A stretch of 22,894 nt of DNA from CAYLNH01 sp964384625 (lineage in GTDB: Bacteria > Verrucomicrobiota > Lentisphaeria > JABSQK01), in assembly GCA_964384625.1 (NCBI GenBank), contig CAYLNH010000102.1:1-22894 (forward strand), written 5' to 3'. This document shows positions 1 through 8,058 of this stretch, one piece after another. The notes below the pieces were generated by a model. It was not told where the DNA came from. It saw only the letters and a program-made list of their open reading frames with translations, and did no database searches. A program made the translations under genes and the position numbers. The first letter of the stretch is position 1. Each line of letters begins with the position of its first letter.

Positions 1-60
1 CGCGACTCTTGAAAGTCTCTCAAAATGTGAAGTTATTTCCGCGCGGACCCTAAGACGGAC

Positions 61-99
61 GCCCGCCGCCGGTTCTCCCCCGGCGGCGGGCTCTTTTTT
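61..99 (+). terminator. Intrinsic (rho-independent) terminator
   Basis: A perfect 12-bp GC stem (61-72 pairing with 80-91) encloses a 7-nt loop and is followed by TC and then six T at 94-99. The orientation terminates + strand transcription, so it belongs to a gene whose coding part lies upstream of this window. The minus-strand genes starting at 227 are not served by it, because on that strand no T-run follows the stem. Confidence 0.85.
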
Positions 100-226
100 G
101 ACGTCGAGCCGAGGCGACGGATTTCGGATCCTGCCTGCTGCCCGGCCTGGACTCGGCCCGGACACCACAGCCCGGAGCGGCGGATTCTTGTGCCCCCTGC
201 TTTTTCCGCGGCCGGCGGCGGCCCCG

Positions 227-736
227 CTACGGATACACGTTCCACGTTCTGCTGCCGTCGGGCCGCGCGCCTTCGACCCGGCCGTCGACGAACAGACAGT
301 TCATCCAGGCGTTGTCCGGATGGTTCCCGGATGCGTCAAACGCCAACCGTCTGGTTTTGTCAGTATCCGACCGCAACCCCGATCCCGCGTACCAGTAGTC
401 CGACGGGTTGGCGGCCCTGGCCCGTCCCCGCCTGGTACGCCAGAGGGAGGGGCAGCCGTAGACTTGACCGTTACTCAGAAATCCCAGTTCGTTGAGTGGT
501 TCAAAGTTTCGGCCCGGCGGCTGCACAGCGGGGAACCAGCTGTCGTACTGGTCGGAATAGGTGGTGAGCGCCCGCCCGATCTGCCGCAGGTTGTCGGCGC
601 AGTTCACTCGACGCCGCGTTTCCCGGGTGCGAAACCGGATATACATGGGGATCATCACCGCGCCGCCGACCAGCAGCAGTACCACCACGGCAATGACCCA
701 CATCAGTTCCTGCAGATTGAAGTAGTGCTTGCGCAT
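227..736 (-). CDS. Pseudopilin-like protein (type II secretion/type IV pilin N-terminal helix)
   Basis: 169 residues. The N-terminus is a short basic leader (MRKHY), then F-N-L-Q-E-L and a hydrophobic helix to about residue 30. Glu10 falls at +5 from Phe6, the conserved pilin glutamate. After the helix comes a globular part with C-N-L-R-Q-I-G at 46-57, typical of the DUF1559-type pseudopilins abundant in PVC bacteria, and a C-terminal F-V-D-G-R motif resembling the family's H-X9-DG tail. The residue before the predicted cleavage site is Tyr, not the usual Gly, so processing by prepilin peptidase is uncertain. It lies 34 nt downstream of the mutarotase-like gene and is probably cotranscribed with it. 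No clear ribosome binding site is visible. The exact role (minor pseudopilin or surface protein) is unknown. Confidence 0.8.
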   Translation of the reverse strand: MRKHYFNLQELMWVIAVVVLLLVGGAVMIPMYIRFRTRETRRRVNCADNLRQIGRALTTYSDQYDSWFPAVQPPGRNFEPLNELGFLSNGQVYGCPSLWRTRRGRARAANPSDYWYAGSGLRSDTDKTRRLAFDASGNHPDNAWMNCLFVDGRVEGARPDGSRTWNVYP

Positions 737-770
737 GACCCACGATCTACGCCGGCGCCGGCAGGGGGTG

Positions 771-1820
771 CTACTTCTTCGTTTCGAAGAAGGTGTAGCT
801 CGAACTCCACTTCACTTCTTTGCCGGGCTCGATATTGAAGCGATGAAACGGCTCTGGACAGAGCGCCGTCTTCTCGATGTAGATGTTGAACTTCGACAGC
901 GGCGCAGAACAACTTAGCTGCACTCCGACGCCGGCGTCTTTGTTGATCACCTTGACGTCTTTAAAGGTCTTACCTTCCCGGCCTTCGACCTTGGCCCAGA
1001 GCGCCCCCGAGACGGTTTTGTCGAACGTAATCTCGCGCGCCCCGATGGTGGCCCCGCGCTTGGCCCACTTCGCCTTCAGGTTATCCGGAATCGTCAGGTC
1101 CGCGGCCGACACGAACCTGTATTCGGGACCGATCTTGCGGCCGTCGATGATGATCATATTGTGGTTGTAGAAGTTCGTCTCGATCGCCTTGGCGCCGATG
1201 TTCTTCAGCGTGCGCTCCAGCACCAGGCCGGCCGGCTCTCCGGTCAGCTTCACGGTTTTGGTGTAGAGATATCCCCAGCCGCGGTCGTCTTTAAGTTCCT
1301 GGGTGAAGCTGATGCTGTCTTTCGTCTTCTCGACGGTCCAGTCGCCGGCCTTTTGGATCTTGTAGGATTTGTGAAACCTGTAGGGTCCTTTTCCGCTTTT
1401 GAGCAGATGGCCGACACCGATCTTGATGAAGCTCTCACCGGGCTTGGCTTCGTCATAGCCGAGCGGCTTATCCATGCCGAATTCCTCGACCGGTCCGGCA
1501 GCGTGATCGTGCTTTTTCGGGTTGTGCGATCCCTTCAATTCACCGAAGAACGTATGCCCGTTCCAATGAACCTGGCGGACCATCCCGGACCAGTCGAAAC
1601 GCGATCCGCGGTAGTACCCCTTCTTCGCGTCCGGCAGGTAGACCTTCGCTTTGACGACGCCGTTATCGAGCGTGACGGCGGGATACTCGGCGGCAGCCGG
1701 CTTGCTGCCTTGGGCGACGAATCGCCAACCGGCTCCACGGCGAGCCGGAACCACACTGCCGGCCCGCAGGGCGGCACCAATCAAGAGGCCGAACAAAATA
1801 ACCAGAACCACGGTTTTCAT
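771..1820 (-). CDS. Secreted galactose-mutarotase-like (aldose-epimerase fold) protein
   Basis: 349 residues from an ATG at 1820. That start was chosen because AAAGGAAAG precedes it at good spacing and because it opens a clean signal peptide (K2, hydrophobic to about residue 18, A-L-R-A cleavage region). An in-frame start 72 nt upstream would put a hydrophilic stretch before the signal. The body has features I associate with periplasmic galactose-mutarotase-like proteins of Acidobacteria and PVC bacteria: G-Y-Y-R-G-S-R-F-D-W-S-G near residue 70, a G-P-V-E-E-F block, and F-Y-N-H-N in the second half. These are beta-sandwich proteins with carbohydrate-related but mostly untested functions. It lies 53 nt downstream of the lacI-type gene, which suggests regulation by a sugar signal. 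Catalysis of epimerisation is not shown; lyase-like or binding roles are also possible. Confidence 0.7.
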   Translation of the reverse strand: MKTVVLVILFGLLIGAALRAGSVVPARRGAGWRFVAQGSKPAAAEYPAVTLDNGVVKAKVYLPDAKKGYYRGSRFDWSGMVRQVHWNGHTFFGELKGSHNPKKHDHAAGPVEEFGMDKPLGYDEAKPGESFIKIGVGHLLKSGKGPYRFHKSYKIQKAGDWTVEKTKDSISFTQELKDDRGWGYLYTKTVKLTGEPAGLVLERTLKNIGAKAIETNFYNHNMIIIDGRKIGPEYRFVSAADLTIPDNLKAKWAKRGATIGAREITFDKTVSGALWAKVEGREGKTFKDVKVINKDAGVGVQLSCSAPLSKFNIYIEKTALCPEPFHRFNIEPGKEVKWSSSYTFFETKK

Positions 1821-1873
1821 TGTGTCGTCTTTCCTTTGCATGAATGAATGGACGCGAACCATGATGACGGTAT

Positions 1874-2932
1874 TCAAACGCAGTCGCGGCATGGACCAAT
1901 GGTTTTGCCCGGCTTGAACTCACCCGTCACTTTGACGCTGTCAAGGCGCAGGTCGGGGTCTTCCAGCTTCTTCAACAGCATCGCCGCCGCCTGCCGCCCG
2001 GTGCTGTAGCGGTCGTAGGTGAACCCGCCGTAGGGCACCCCGATCAACGCCTCCCGATCACAGGTCGCCACAGAGAGATCTTCGGGGATCTTCCAGCCCA
2101 GGCGGGCGGCCGCCCCGAACATTGCCAACTGCTCGCTGCCGCCGAGACCGAGGATGACCACCGCCGTCGGCTTGAGAGACGAAAGCCGGGCGACGAGATC
2201 ATCGTCGGAACTTGACTCTATACTCAGCGGTTCGAGGCCGGCTTTCCGCATTGCCTTCTGGTAGCCGCGGTGCCGGTGGGGCGTGCTGAAATGCCGCCCG
2301 GGCTGCTCGCCTTTGAGATCGTGTCCGCTGAACGCGATGCGTCTGTGCCCCAGATTCAGGAGCTCCTCGGTGAGATCAAAGCCAACCGTCTCTTCATCGC
2401 GATAAATGCAGTCGCGCGCGTCAAACGACCCGGAGTCCCACCAGATCGCCGGAATCTCCAGCGTGCGGACCGCTGACTGCACCATCTCGGAAACGCCGAA
2501 GTGGATAATCAGCCCGTCGAAAAAGCGCTCCGTCAACACCTGGGGCGGCTGATCGGGGTTTTCAAACTCGACTTCGTCCAATTCCACCAGGGCAATGTGA
2601 TAGTCGCGTTCCACCAGGAAGTGGCTGGCGCCGATCAGGAAGGGGTACACCACATGGTTAGCCAGACAATTGCCGGCCCGCGAGAAGTTCTCAGTCAGGA
2701 ACCCCGCAACCCGGGTCCGCTTCGAACGCATCGCCTGTGCCGCCCGGTTCGGGCGGTAGCCCAGCTCGCGCGCCGCCTTGGTGACCGCGGCAACGGTGTC
2801 GTCACGATACAGGCCGGCGCGGCCGCGATTGAGAATATCGGATACTGTATTCAGCGAGAGCCCGCACTGGCCGGCCACGTCTTTCAGGCCGATCCGGTTG
2901 CGGCAATTTCGACCGGACCCTTTCTTTGCCAT
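1874..2932 (-). CDS. LacI/GalR-family transcriptional regulator
   Basis: 352 residues from the ATG at 2932; an adjacent TTG at 2935 is possible. The N-terminal helix-turn-helix (about residues 14-60) shows the LacI signature G-L-K-D-V-A, then L-S-L-N-T-V-S-D-I-L-N and the hinge-proximal G-Y-R-P-N-R-A-A. The remainder is a periplasmic-binding-protein-like effector domain ending in an E-F-K-P-G-K-T stretch. Such proteins bind palindromic operators with a central CG and release or bind DNA on sensing a sugar. Two matching candidate sites lie in the divergent promoter region (2979-2994 and 3099-3114). It is therefore the likely regulator of itself, the downstream mutarotase and pseudopilin genes, and the divergent TolA-like/ExbBD operon. 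The effector cannot be predicted from the sequence. Confidence 0.92.
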   Translation of the reverse strand: MAKKGSGRNCRNRIGLKDVAGQCGLSLNTVSDILNRGRAGLYRDDTVAAVTKAARELGYRPNRAAQAMRSKRTRVAGFLTENFSRAGNCLANHVVYPFLIGASHFLVERDYHIALVELDEVEFENPDQPPQVLTERFFDGLIIHFGVSEMVQSAVRTLEIPAIWWDSGSFDARDCIYRDEETVGFDLTEELLNLGHRRIAFSGHDLKGEQPGRHFSTPHRHRGYQKAMRKAGLEPLSIESSSDDDLVARLSSLKPTAVVILGLGGSEQLAMFGAAARLGWKIPEDLSVATCDREALIGVPYGGFTYDRYSTGRQAAAMLLKKLEDPDLRLDSVKVTGEFKPGKTIGPCRDCV

Positions 2933-2955
2933 CAACGCCCACTTTCGGTTATGAT

Positions 2956-2983
2956 TTCACGCATTATCTTTCTGAAATAATAT
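2956..2983 (+). promoter_or_regulatory. Candidate sigma70 promoter of the TolA-like/exbBD operon
   Basis: TTCACG (2956-2961), a 16-bp spacer and TAATAT (2978-2983) form a moderate promoter. Its -10 box coincides with that of the divergent lacI promoter and abuts the first operator half-site. The start would fall near 2990, leaving a leader of about 160 nt that contains the second operator copy. Confidence 0.35.
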
Positions 2984-3004
2984 GAACGATCATATCTATT
3001 ACAA
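2977..3004 (-). promoter_or_regulatory. Candidate sigma70 promoter of the lacI-type operon
   Basis: On the minus strand TTGTAA (2999-3004) and TATTAT (2977-2982) are separated by 16 bp. The near-palindrome of the upstream operator fills the spacer, which is the usual arrangement for autorepression. Transcription would start near 2970, giving a leader of about 38 nt before the ATG at 2932. Confidence 0.5.
2979..2994. promoter_or_regulatory. Candidate LacI-family operator O1
   Basis: This is a 16-nt block identical to 3099-3114. Its last 14 bases, TATGAACGATCATA, form an inverted repeat with 12 of 14 positions symmetric around a central CG, the hallmark geometry of LacI-family operators. It lies between the divergent genes and overlaps both candidate -10 boxes. 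Confidence 0.6.
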
Positions 3005-3098
3005 GGGCAAGTGCCCGGTTTTTTTGTGGTTTATGCCGGGAACGGGCGGGATACCGGAGGGAACTTCCACGGGAAAGCGGGGTCTCACAGGCAACAGA

Positions 3099-3114
3099 AA
3101 TATGAACGATCATA
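3099..3114. promoter_or_regulatory. Candidate LacI-family operator O2
   Basis: An exact second copy of the 16-nt operator-like block, placed 120 bp from the first (about 11.4 helical turns). It lies downstream of the predicted start site, inside the leader of the large gene. Two spaced copies suit repression by DNA looping or a roadblock. Confidence 0.6.
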
Positions 3115-3149
3115 CTCACGAGCTAACTGGTCAGGGAGAAGCCGTACCC

Positions 3150-6100
3150 ATGAGTCACGAACCGAAGTCACCTCTCTATCGGCCGCGCTGGGCGCCGCAT
3201 GCGGTCGAATCCGTTGTCATCCATGCCGTCTTGTTGGGGCTGCTCATCACCTTCGCCTCGCGGCAGACGGCCATGATGGTCGAGCAGAAGCGCGTTGCCT
3301 GGGAGAAGATTGAGCGGCAACAGCAGGAAGCCGCGGCGGCAGCGCGCCGCGAGGAGCAGCAACTGGCACGCGACCAGTTGCTCGACGAACTCATGGAGGA
3401 CGCCGAGGACATCGTTGAAGAGGAGCTCGCCGCGGAAGACGAAGCCGAACTCCTCGAAGAACTCCAGGAGCATTTTGAAAAGAAGATGGAGGAGAAGGCC
3501 GGTGACCAGGAGGTGGCCGAGCTGCCCAAGGAGCTCCTGGACGAGATCCGCGACAACCTGCGGCAGGACCTCCTGAACGATATCCGGGAGCAGTTGCAGG
3601 ATGTAAAACGCAAAGCGCTGTTGGATGAGGTGGCCGATTTCGTCCGCGAAAAAGTGGCGCCGGAAGTCGAGAAGCGCATCGAGGAGAAGCTGGAGAAGCA
3701 GGCGGGCGAAGAGATCAAGAAGAAGATGACCGAGGAGGCCCGCGACCTGAAGGATCTGGAGACGGCGCCGATTCGCGAAAAGCTTGAGCGGTCCGCCGAC
3801 GAGTTGAAACAGCTCGCCAAAGAACAGCAGGACGCCGGACAGAGCGGCGACCAGCAGAAACAGAAAGAGGTTGCAAAGCAGACGGAAGAGGCCGCTTTGA
3901 AGGCGCAGGAGACGTTGGCCGAAGCCGCGCAGAAGAAACCGGACCAAACCCTGCGCGCCAACCAGGTCAGCGACTTCACCAAACAGATCAAGGCCGTCGA
4001 TGCCGCATCCAAGGCGTTGGAAACGGGCGACCAGAAGGACGCCGAACGCAAAGCGAACGCCGCCGCCAAGGCGCTGGCGCAGAAGGCCAAGGAGATGAAC
4101 GACCTGGCCAAGGCCATGCAGAACAAAGCCGCCCGTCAGAAGCCTCTGGACGCCAGCCAGAAGACGGCCGCCCAGAATGCCATGGACGACATTCGCACGG
4201 AGGTCGAGACAGCCGTCAGCAAGGAAATCAACAAGGAGGTCGTCCCGAAGATTGCCAAAGCGGTGGCGAACAAATTCGGGGCGCATGCGAAGAAGGAAGG
4301 TTTCGACAGCAAGGATCTGCAGGAAACGGTGGAACGCGAGGCCGCCAACGCCTTGACCGAAGCGTTGAACGGCAAGTTCCAGCCGAATGCCGATGCCGCC
4401 ATGCAGAAAGCGAAGGATGAGTTTGGCGGCAAAGACACCGAAGCCATGGCCGCGGCCAAATCCGGCCTCGAGAAGGCCAGCAAGGACATGAAGAATCTGG
4501 CCGCGAAGCAGAGCGATATGCAGGCCAAAGCCAGCCAGGCCGGCGACGATGCCGCCGCGGCCCAGAAGGCGGCGCCGGCCCAGAACGACATCGCCAAACA
4601 GACGGCGTCGGCACAGCAGACGGCGGCCGCCAACCTCAAAGCGGCCAGTGCCGTTTCGACGTCCGCGGAGAAGTCGATCGCCGGGGCCAAGAAGGCTTTG
4701 AGCAAACAGAAACCGGCGCAGAAAGCAAAGGCCGCCGAAAGCTCGCTGAAGCTCGGGCACAACTCGGAAGCGGCCAAGAAGATGAGCAGTGCCGCCAAGG
4801 CGATGAAGGCGACGGCCGCCCATCTGGAGCATGCCGCCAAGGCCATCGGCAAGGAGATCGAAGCCGCCGAACGCACCGCCGCGGCCACCAGCAGCGCCAA
4901 AGGCAGCACGAGCCAGACGGCAGCCCAAGCCAAGAGCATCTCGTCCAACACCGCCGCCACAGCTTCGATCGCCTCGGCCAAGGCCGTGGAACAGGCTGCG
5001 GGCAAGACCCAGATCAAGGGTATCCTGACCCGCGCCGGCCTGGCGCGACTCAGCAAGATCAACGATCTCAAGGCCAAGCTGGATCAACTCGAGAAGAACA
5101 TGCAGGCGGGCGTCGGCAGTGCCGCCGCGACCTCCGGCACGTCAACGACTGCCGCCAGCAGCAGCAGTTCGGCGACCGGACCGGCCGCCAACGGTTCGGC
5201 CGCCGCTCCGGCGTCGACGGGCACGGGCGGCCAGGGCCAGCAGGCTGCCGCCGGCGCCGCAACGGGCAATGCCCCCGGCTCCGGCGGTTTTTCCCAGGGC
5301 ACCGGCACCCAGGGCGGCGGCGGTTCTTCCGCCACCATCACCTCCGACAGCCACGGCGCCCGCTACGGCCTTGGCTACAACCATTACGCCGGCTACAACC
5401 GCGAAGTCTACAAACACTACAAGCAACTGATGAGCGAACGCTTGGCCGAAAAGGAGATGACCGAAGGCGAAGGCGAAGAAAACGGGGGCGGCGAAACCGC
5501 CGTCGGCAAGACCTCCCGCGCCACCCGGGAAGAGACCGACAAACCGCAAATCGTGTTCGTCCCCAAACGCCTGACCGCCAAGGCCACCACGAGCAAGCCG
5601 AAAGATGAGACCGACAAAGAACGCGTCATCCCCAAGCCGCGGTTCAAATCGCTGGCCTTCGGCGCAGCCGCCTATCAGACCAAGCCGTTGACCATCGACG
5701 GCGACGCGTCCGACTGGGGCGAGCTCAAACACCCGATCGCCATGCGCTGGGGCTACAAAGACAACCGCCTCAAAGACCCGCTGACGCTGCACGTGCGCTG
5801 GTCGTCGCAGGGGTTCTTCTTCCTCTATCGTGTACCGGGCCGCACCAAGATCGAGCCGTGCCTGGAGAAACCGTACGAAGGCGACTGCTTCGAAGTCTTC
5901 CTCGACGTCGAAAACCTGCGAAAAGCGTCCATGGGCAGCAGCCCGTTTTCGCAGCAGTTCTGTCTGATGCCGTTCGGCTGCAAGGGCTCGAAGGTCCTGT
6001 CCTTCGCCGAAGTCGGCCGCGGCTTCCGCGGGATCCGCCGGCACGCCTACCTGTTTGACGGCCGCGACCAGATCACCGAAACCAACGGGATGTCCCGCGG

Positions 6101-6725
6101 CAAGGTCGACGCCGACGGCTACACCGTCGAGGGCTTCATCAGCATCAAGGCATTGGCCAAGAAGAAACTCAAAGCCGGCATGTACGTCGCCATGAACTTC
6201 TCGATCAACCGCGGCATGGACTACGGCAAGTCCCAGCAATGGTCATTGTCGAAAGCCCAGGTCACCTACGAGAAACCGGATACTTGGGGTGACGTGTTGC
6301 TGCTTGGCAGCGACGGCATTGCGCGCTTCGTCGACGACGAACCGGCCGCGGCGGACAACGCCGGCAAGGGCGTCAACGAGATCACCCCCGGCGATCCGAT
6401 GGTTGTCGAAGTCACCGACCACGATATGAACGTCAACCCGGGCCGCCGCGACAAGGTGCTGGCCGAGGTCCGCGTCAAAGGCAGTACCTCGCGGATGTTC
6501 ATCATCCTCGAGGAAACCGGTTTGAACAGCGGCAAGTTCCGCGGTTCATTCGACACGCAGATGGCCGTCCTGCCGGTGAAGGAAAACACGCTGAACGTCC
6601 GCGGCGGCGACCTCATTGAACTGTACTATCGCGACCCGCGGGCAGCTTACGGCGAGAAAGACCGCAAAGTCGAATCCAGACTGCAGATCGGCCTGCCCAT
6701 CTATAAGTTGAGCATGGTCAGATAA
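3150..6725 (+). CDS. Giant TolA/TonB-like coiled-coil protein with CBM9-like C-terminal domain
   Basis: 1191 residues. The start ATG at 3150 follows AGGGAGA; in-frame ATGs at 2982 and 3102 sit inside the operator repeats and lack a good ribosome site. A single membrane helix (about 19-38) contains S21-V-V-I-H25, the SxxxH motif by which TonB and TolA couple to ExbBD or TolQR. Residues about 40-650 are an almost continuous charged, Ala/Lys/Glu/Gln-rich helical region resembling the TolA stalk but much longer. A Gly/Ser/Ala linker follows (about 653-733). A CBM9-like carbohydrate-binding beta domain spans about 842-1055, opening with L-T-I-D-G-D-A-S-D-W. The final domain (about 1085-1191) contains D-H-D-M-N-V-N-P and E-E-T-G-L-N-S-G, resembling beta repeats of bacterial surface proteins. 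ExbB and ExbD genes follow. Inference: the cytoplasmic N-terminus and energised stalk drive a periplasmic or outer-membrane glycan-binding head. No TonB or TolA C-terminal domain is recognisable. Confidence 0.85.
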   Translation: MSHEPKSPLYRPRWAPHAVESVVIHAVLLGLLITFASRQTAMMVEQKRVAWEKIERQQQEAAAAARREEQQLARDQLLDELMEDAEDIVEEELAAEDEAELLEELQEHFEKKMEEKAGDQEVAELPKELLDEIRDNLRQDLLNDIREQLQDVKRKALLDEVADFVREKVAPEVEKRIEEKLEKQAGEEIKKKMTEEARDLKDLETAPIREKLERSADELKQLAKEQQDAGQSGDQQKQKEVAKQTEEAALKAQETLAEAAQKKPDQTLRANQVSDFTKQIKAVDAASKALETGDQKDAERKANAAAKALAQKAKEMNDLAKAMQNKAARQKPLDASQKTAAQNAMDDIRTEVETAVSKEINKEVVPKIAKAVANKFGAHAKKEGFDSKDLQETVEREAANALTEALNGKFQPNADAAMQKAKDEFGGKDTEAMAAAKSGLEKASKDMKNLAAKQSDMQAKASQAGDDAAAAQKAAPAQNDIAKQTASAQQTAAANLKAASAVSTSAEKSIAGAKKALSKQKPAQKAKAAESSLKLGHNSEAAKKMSSAAKAMKATAAHLEHAAKAIGKEIEAAERTAAATSSAKGSTSQTAAQAKSISSNTAATASIASAKAVEQAAGKTQIKGILTRAGLARLSKINDLKAKLDQLEKNMQAGVGSAAATSGTSTTAASSSSSATGPAANGSAAAPASTGTGGQGQQAAAGAATGNAPGSGGFSQGTGTQGGGGSSATITSDSHGARYGLGYNHYAGYNREVYKHYKQLMSERLAEKEMTEGEGEENGGGETAVGKTSRATREETDKPQIVFVPKRLTAKATTSKPKDETDKERVIPKPRFKSLAFGAAAYQTKPLTIDGDASDWGELKHPIAMRWGYKDNRLKDPLTLHVRWSSQGFFFLYRVPGRTKIEPCLEKPYEGDCFEVFLDVENLRKASMGSSPFSQQFCLMPFGCKGSKVLSFAEVGRGFRGIRRHAYLFDGRDQITETNGMSRGKVDADGYTVEGFISIKALAKKKLKAGMYVAMNFSINRGMDYGKSQQWSLSKAQVTYEKPDTWGDVLLLGSDGIARFVDDEPAAADNAGKGVNEITPGDPMVVEVTDHDMNVNPGRRDKVLAEVRVKGSTSRMFIILEETGLNSGKFRGSFDTQMAVLPVKENTLNVRGGDLIELYYRDPRAAYGEKDRKVESRLQIGLPIYKLSMVR

Positions 6726-6852
6726 CCGGCGCCGACGGCGGGACACACTGAACGCAGAGTGATACTGTACCCGGAATTTCCGGTGACCGATGCCGATCGC
6801 CCAAGTCAGATTTCAACGACGAACGAACCAATACGAGAGGACTGGAGAAACC

Positions 6853-7623
6853 ATGAAAACCAGACTGATGCTGCTTGTCGCCGCCCTGATCCTGCTCGGC
6901 GCCGCGTCTTCCCTGTGGGCGCAGGATGCCGCCCAACCGACAGCCGACGGCGCCAGGAGCGCGGTGGTCACCGAAACTGTCGAACAATCCCGGGAAGGCG
7001 GTCTCAAGAGCAAGATCAACGAAGTCTTCTCGATCCCGATGTGGCCGCTGTGGATCTGTTCGCTCGTCCTGATCACGCTCATCTTTGAACGCTTTCGCGC
7101 CCTCCAGGCCGGCCGCATCCTCGATCCCCAGATGGTGAACAGCGTCGTCGAAAAACTCGCCGCCAAAGATGTCGACGGCGCCCGCCGGGCAGCAGCAGAC
7201 TCGAATACCATGGTCGGCCGCGCCTGGAGTCAGGGGCTGCACCAGTTTCAACTGGGCGTCGACAGTCTGCAGGAATGCCTGACCACCGCCAGTCTATTGG
7301 AGATGAAACCGCTGAAACGTCGGATGCAGGCCATCGGCACCATTGCCAGCATCTCCCCGCTGCTCGGCCTGCTCGGCACCATCGTCGGCATGATCATGAC
7401 CTTCGACCAGATCGTCGTTTCGCAGGGGGCCGACAAGACGAAGCTGGCCGCCGGCATCATGGTCGCCCTTTTCACCACCGCTTTCGGCATCATCATCGCC
7501 GTCCCCGGCATCGTCTGCGGCCGCTATTTCAATGCCAGGATCAACACCTATGCCGAAGACGTCGAAGCCGACATCAACCGCGCCTGCTACAGCTATACGA
7601 AGTCCGGCACGCAGGAGGCGTAA
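6853..7623 (+). CDS. exbB: ExbB/TolQ/MotA-family proton channel protein
   Basis: 256 residues from the ATG at 6853, preceded by GGAGAAACC. A cleavable signal peptide (about 1-23, ending L-W-A before Q-D-A) precedes a short periplasmic segment, a feature of many longer ExbB homologues. Three membrane helices follow at about 62-79, 162-184 and 200-224. The second carries the family signature S-P-L-L-G-L-L-G-T-I-V-G-M and the third T-T-A-F-G-I-I-I-A-V-P. It forms the inner-membrane pentamer of the proton-driven motor with the ExbD product encoded 3 nt downstream. The TolA-like gene ends 127 nt upstream on the same strand, so the three products probably form one complex. Whether it is functionally ExbB or TolQ cannot be decided from sequence alone. 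Confidence 0.93.
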   Translation: MKTRLMLLVAALILLGAASSLWAQDAAQPTADGARSAVVTETVEQSREGGLKSKINEVFSIPMWPLWICSLVLITLIFERFRALQAGRILDPQMVNSVVEKLAAKDVDGARRAAADSNTMVGRAWSQGLHQFQLGVDSLQECLTTASLLEMKPLKRRMQAIGTIASISPLLGLLGTIVGMIMTFDQIVVSQGADKTKLAAGIMVALFTTAFGIIIAVPGIVCGRYFNARINTYAEDVEADINRACYSYTKSGTQEA

Positions 7624-7626
7624 CCG

Positions 7627-8058
7627 ATGAAGAGCCTCACCAAACAACTGGAGGAATACGACGACCGCATCGATCTGACGCCGATGATCGATGTCGTCTT
7701 CCTGCTGCTCCTGTTCTTCGTATTGACCACGACCTTCGCGGAAGAAACATTCTTCCCGGTGGAACTGCCGAAGGCCGATCAACCGATCGTCCGGACGTTG
7801 AACGACGCCGTCGTTATCGAGGTCACCCCGAAAGGCGAATACGCCTGCAACAAGGAATACGCTCCGAACGCCAAGGTCCTGTTTGAGCAGTTGAAACTCA
7901 TCAAGGAAGAACGCGCCGCCGGCCGGAATCCGATCAAGGTCGTCGTCATCAAAGCCGACCGCGCCGCGTCCGCTCAGCACCTGGTGTCCGTACTCGACAT
8001 CCTCAAAGCCCTCGAGATCGACGAATTCGCAGTCAGCGTCAAATCCGACGACGAATAG
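7627..8058 (+). CDS. exbD: ExbD/TolR-family biopolymer transport protein
   Basis: 143 residues. An ideal AGGAGG (7613-7618) inside the end of exbB sets the ATG at 7627, so translation is probably coupled. A short cytoplasmic N-terminus leads to I-D-L-T-P-M-I-D-V-V-F and a single membrane helix (about 19-37). Asp22 corresponds to the proton-carrying Asp25 of E. coli ExbD. The rest is the periplasmic domain with the family's V-V-I-K-A-D-R-A-A block near 106-114, the part that in TolR and ExbD dimerises and contacts the cell wall or partner. It is the last gene of the operon. A weak hairpin follows the stop, with no T-run. Confidence 0.93.
   Translation: MKSLTKQLEEYDDRIDLTPMIDVVFLLLLFFVLTTTFAEETFFPVELPKADQPIVRTLNDAVVIEVTPKGEYACNKEYAPNAKVLFEQLKLIKEERAAGRNPIKVVVIKADRAASAQHLVSVLDILKALEIDEFAVSVKSDDE

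Noticed and set aside
98..838. + strand open frame opposite the pseudopilin and mutarotase ends
   Set aside because: Its translation is Pro/Arg-rich and low in protein-like features. The minus strand has a clear pilin-type N-terminus.
2982..3149. Upstream in-frame ATGs (2982, 3102) as the start of the large gene
   Set aside because: Both lie inside the operator-like repeats with no good ribosome site, and would add a non-conserved-looking N-terminal stretch before the anchor. AGGGAGA precedes the ATG at 3150.
3168..5087. Long minus-strand open frame (639 codons) opposite the large coiled-coil gene
   Set aside because: It is the Leu/Gly/Arg-rich complement of the Ala/Lys/Glu-rich stalk. It has no domain signature, and the sense frame has a ribosome site, an anchor motif and operon context.
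5142..6239. Minus-strand open frame (365 codons) opposite the CBM9-like region
   Set aside because: It is a shadow of high-GC coding sequence; the sense frame carries the recognisable domain.
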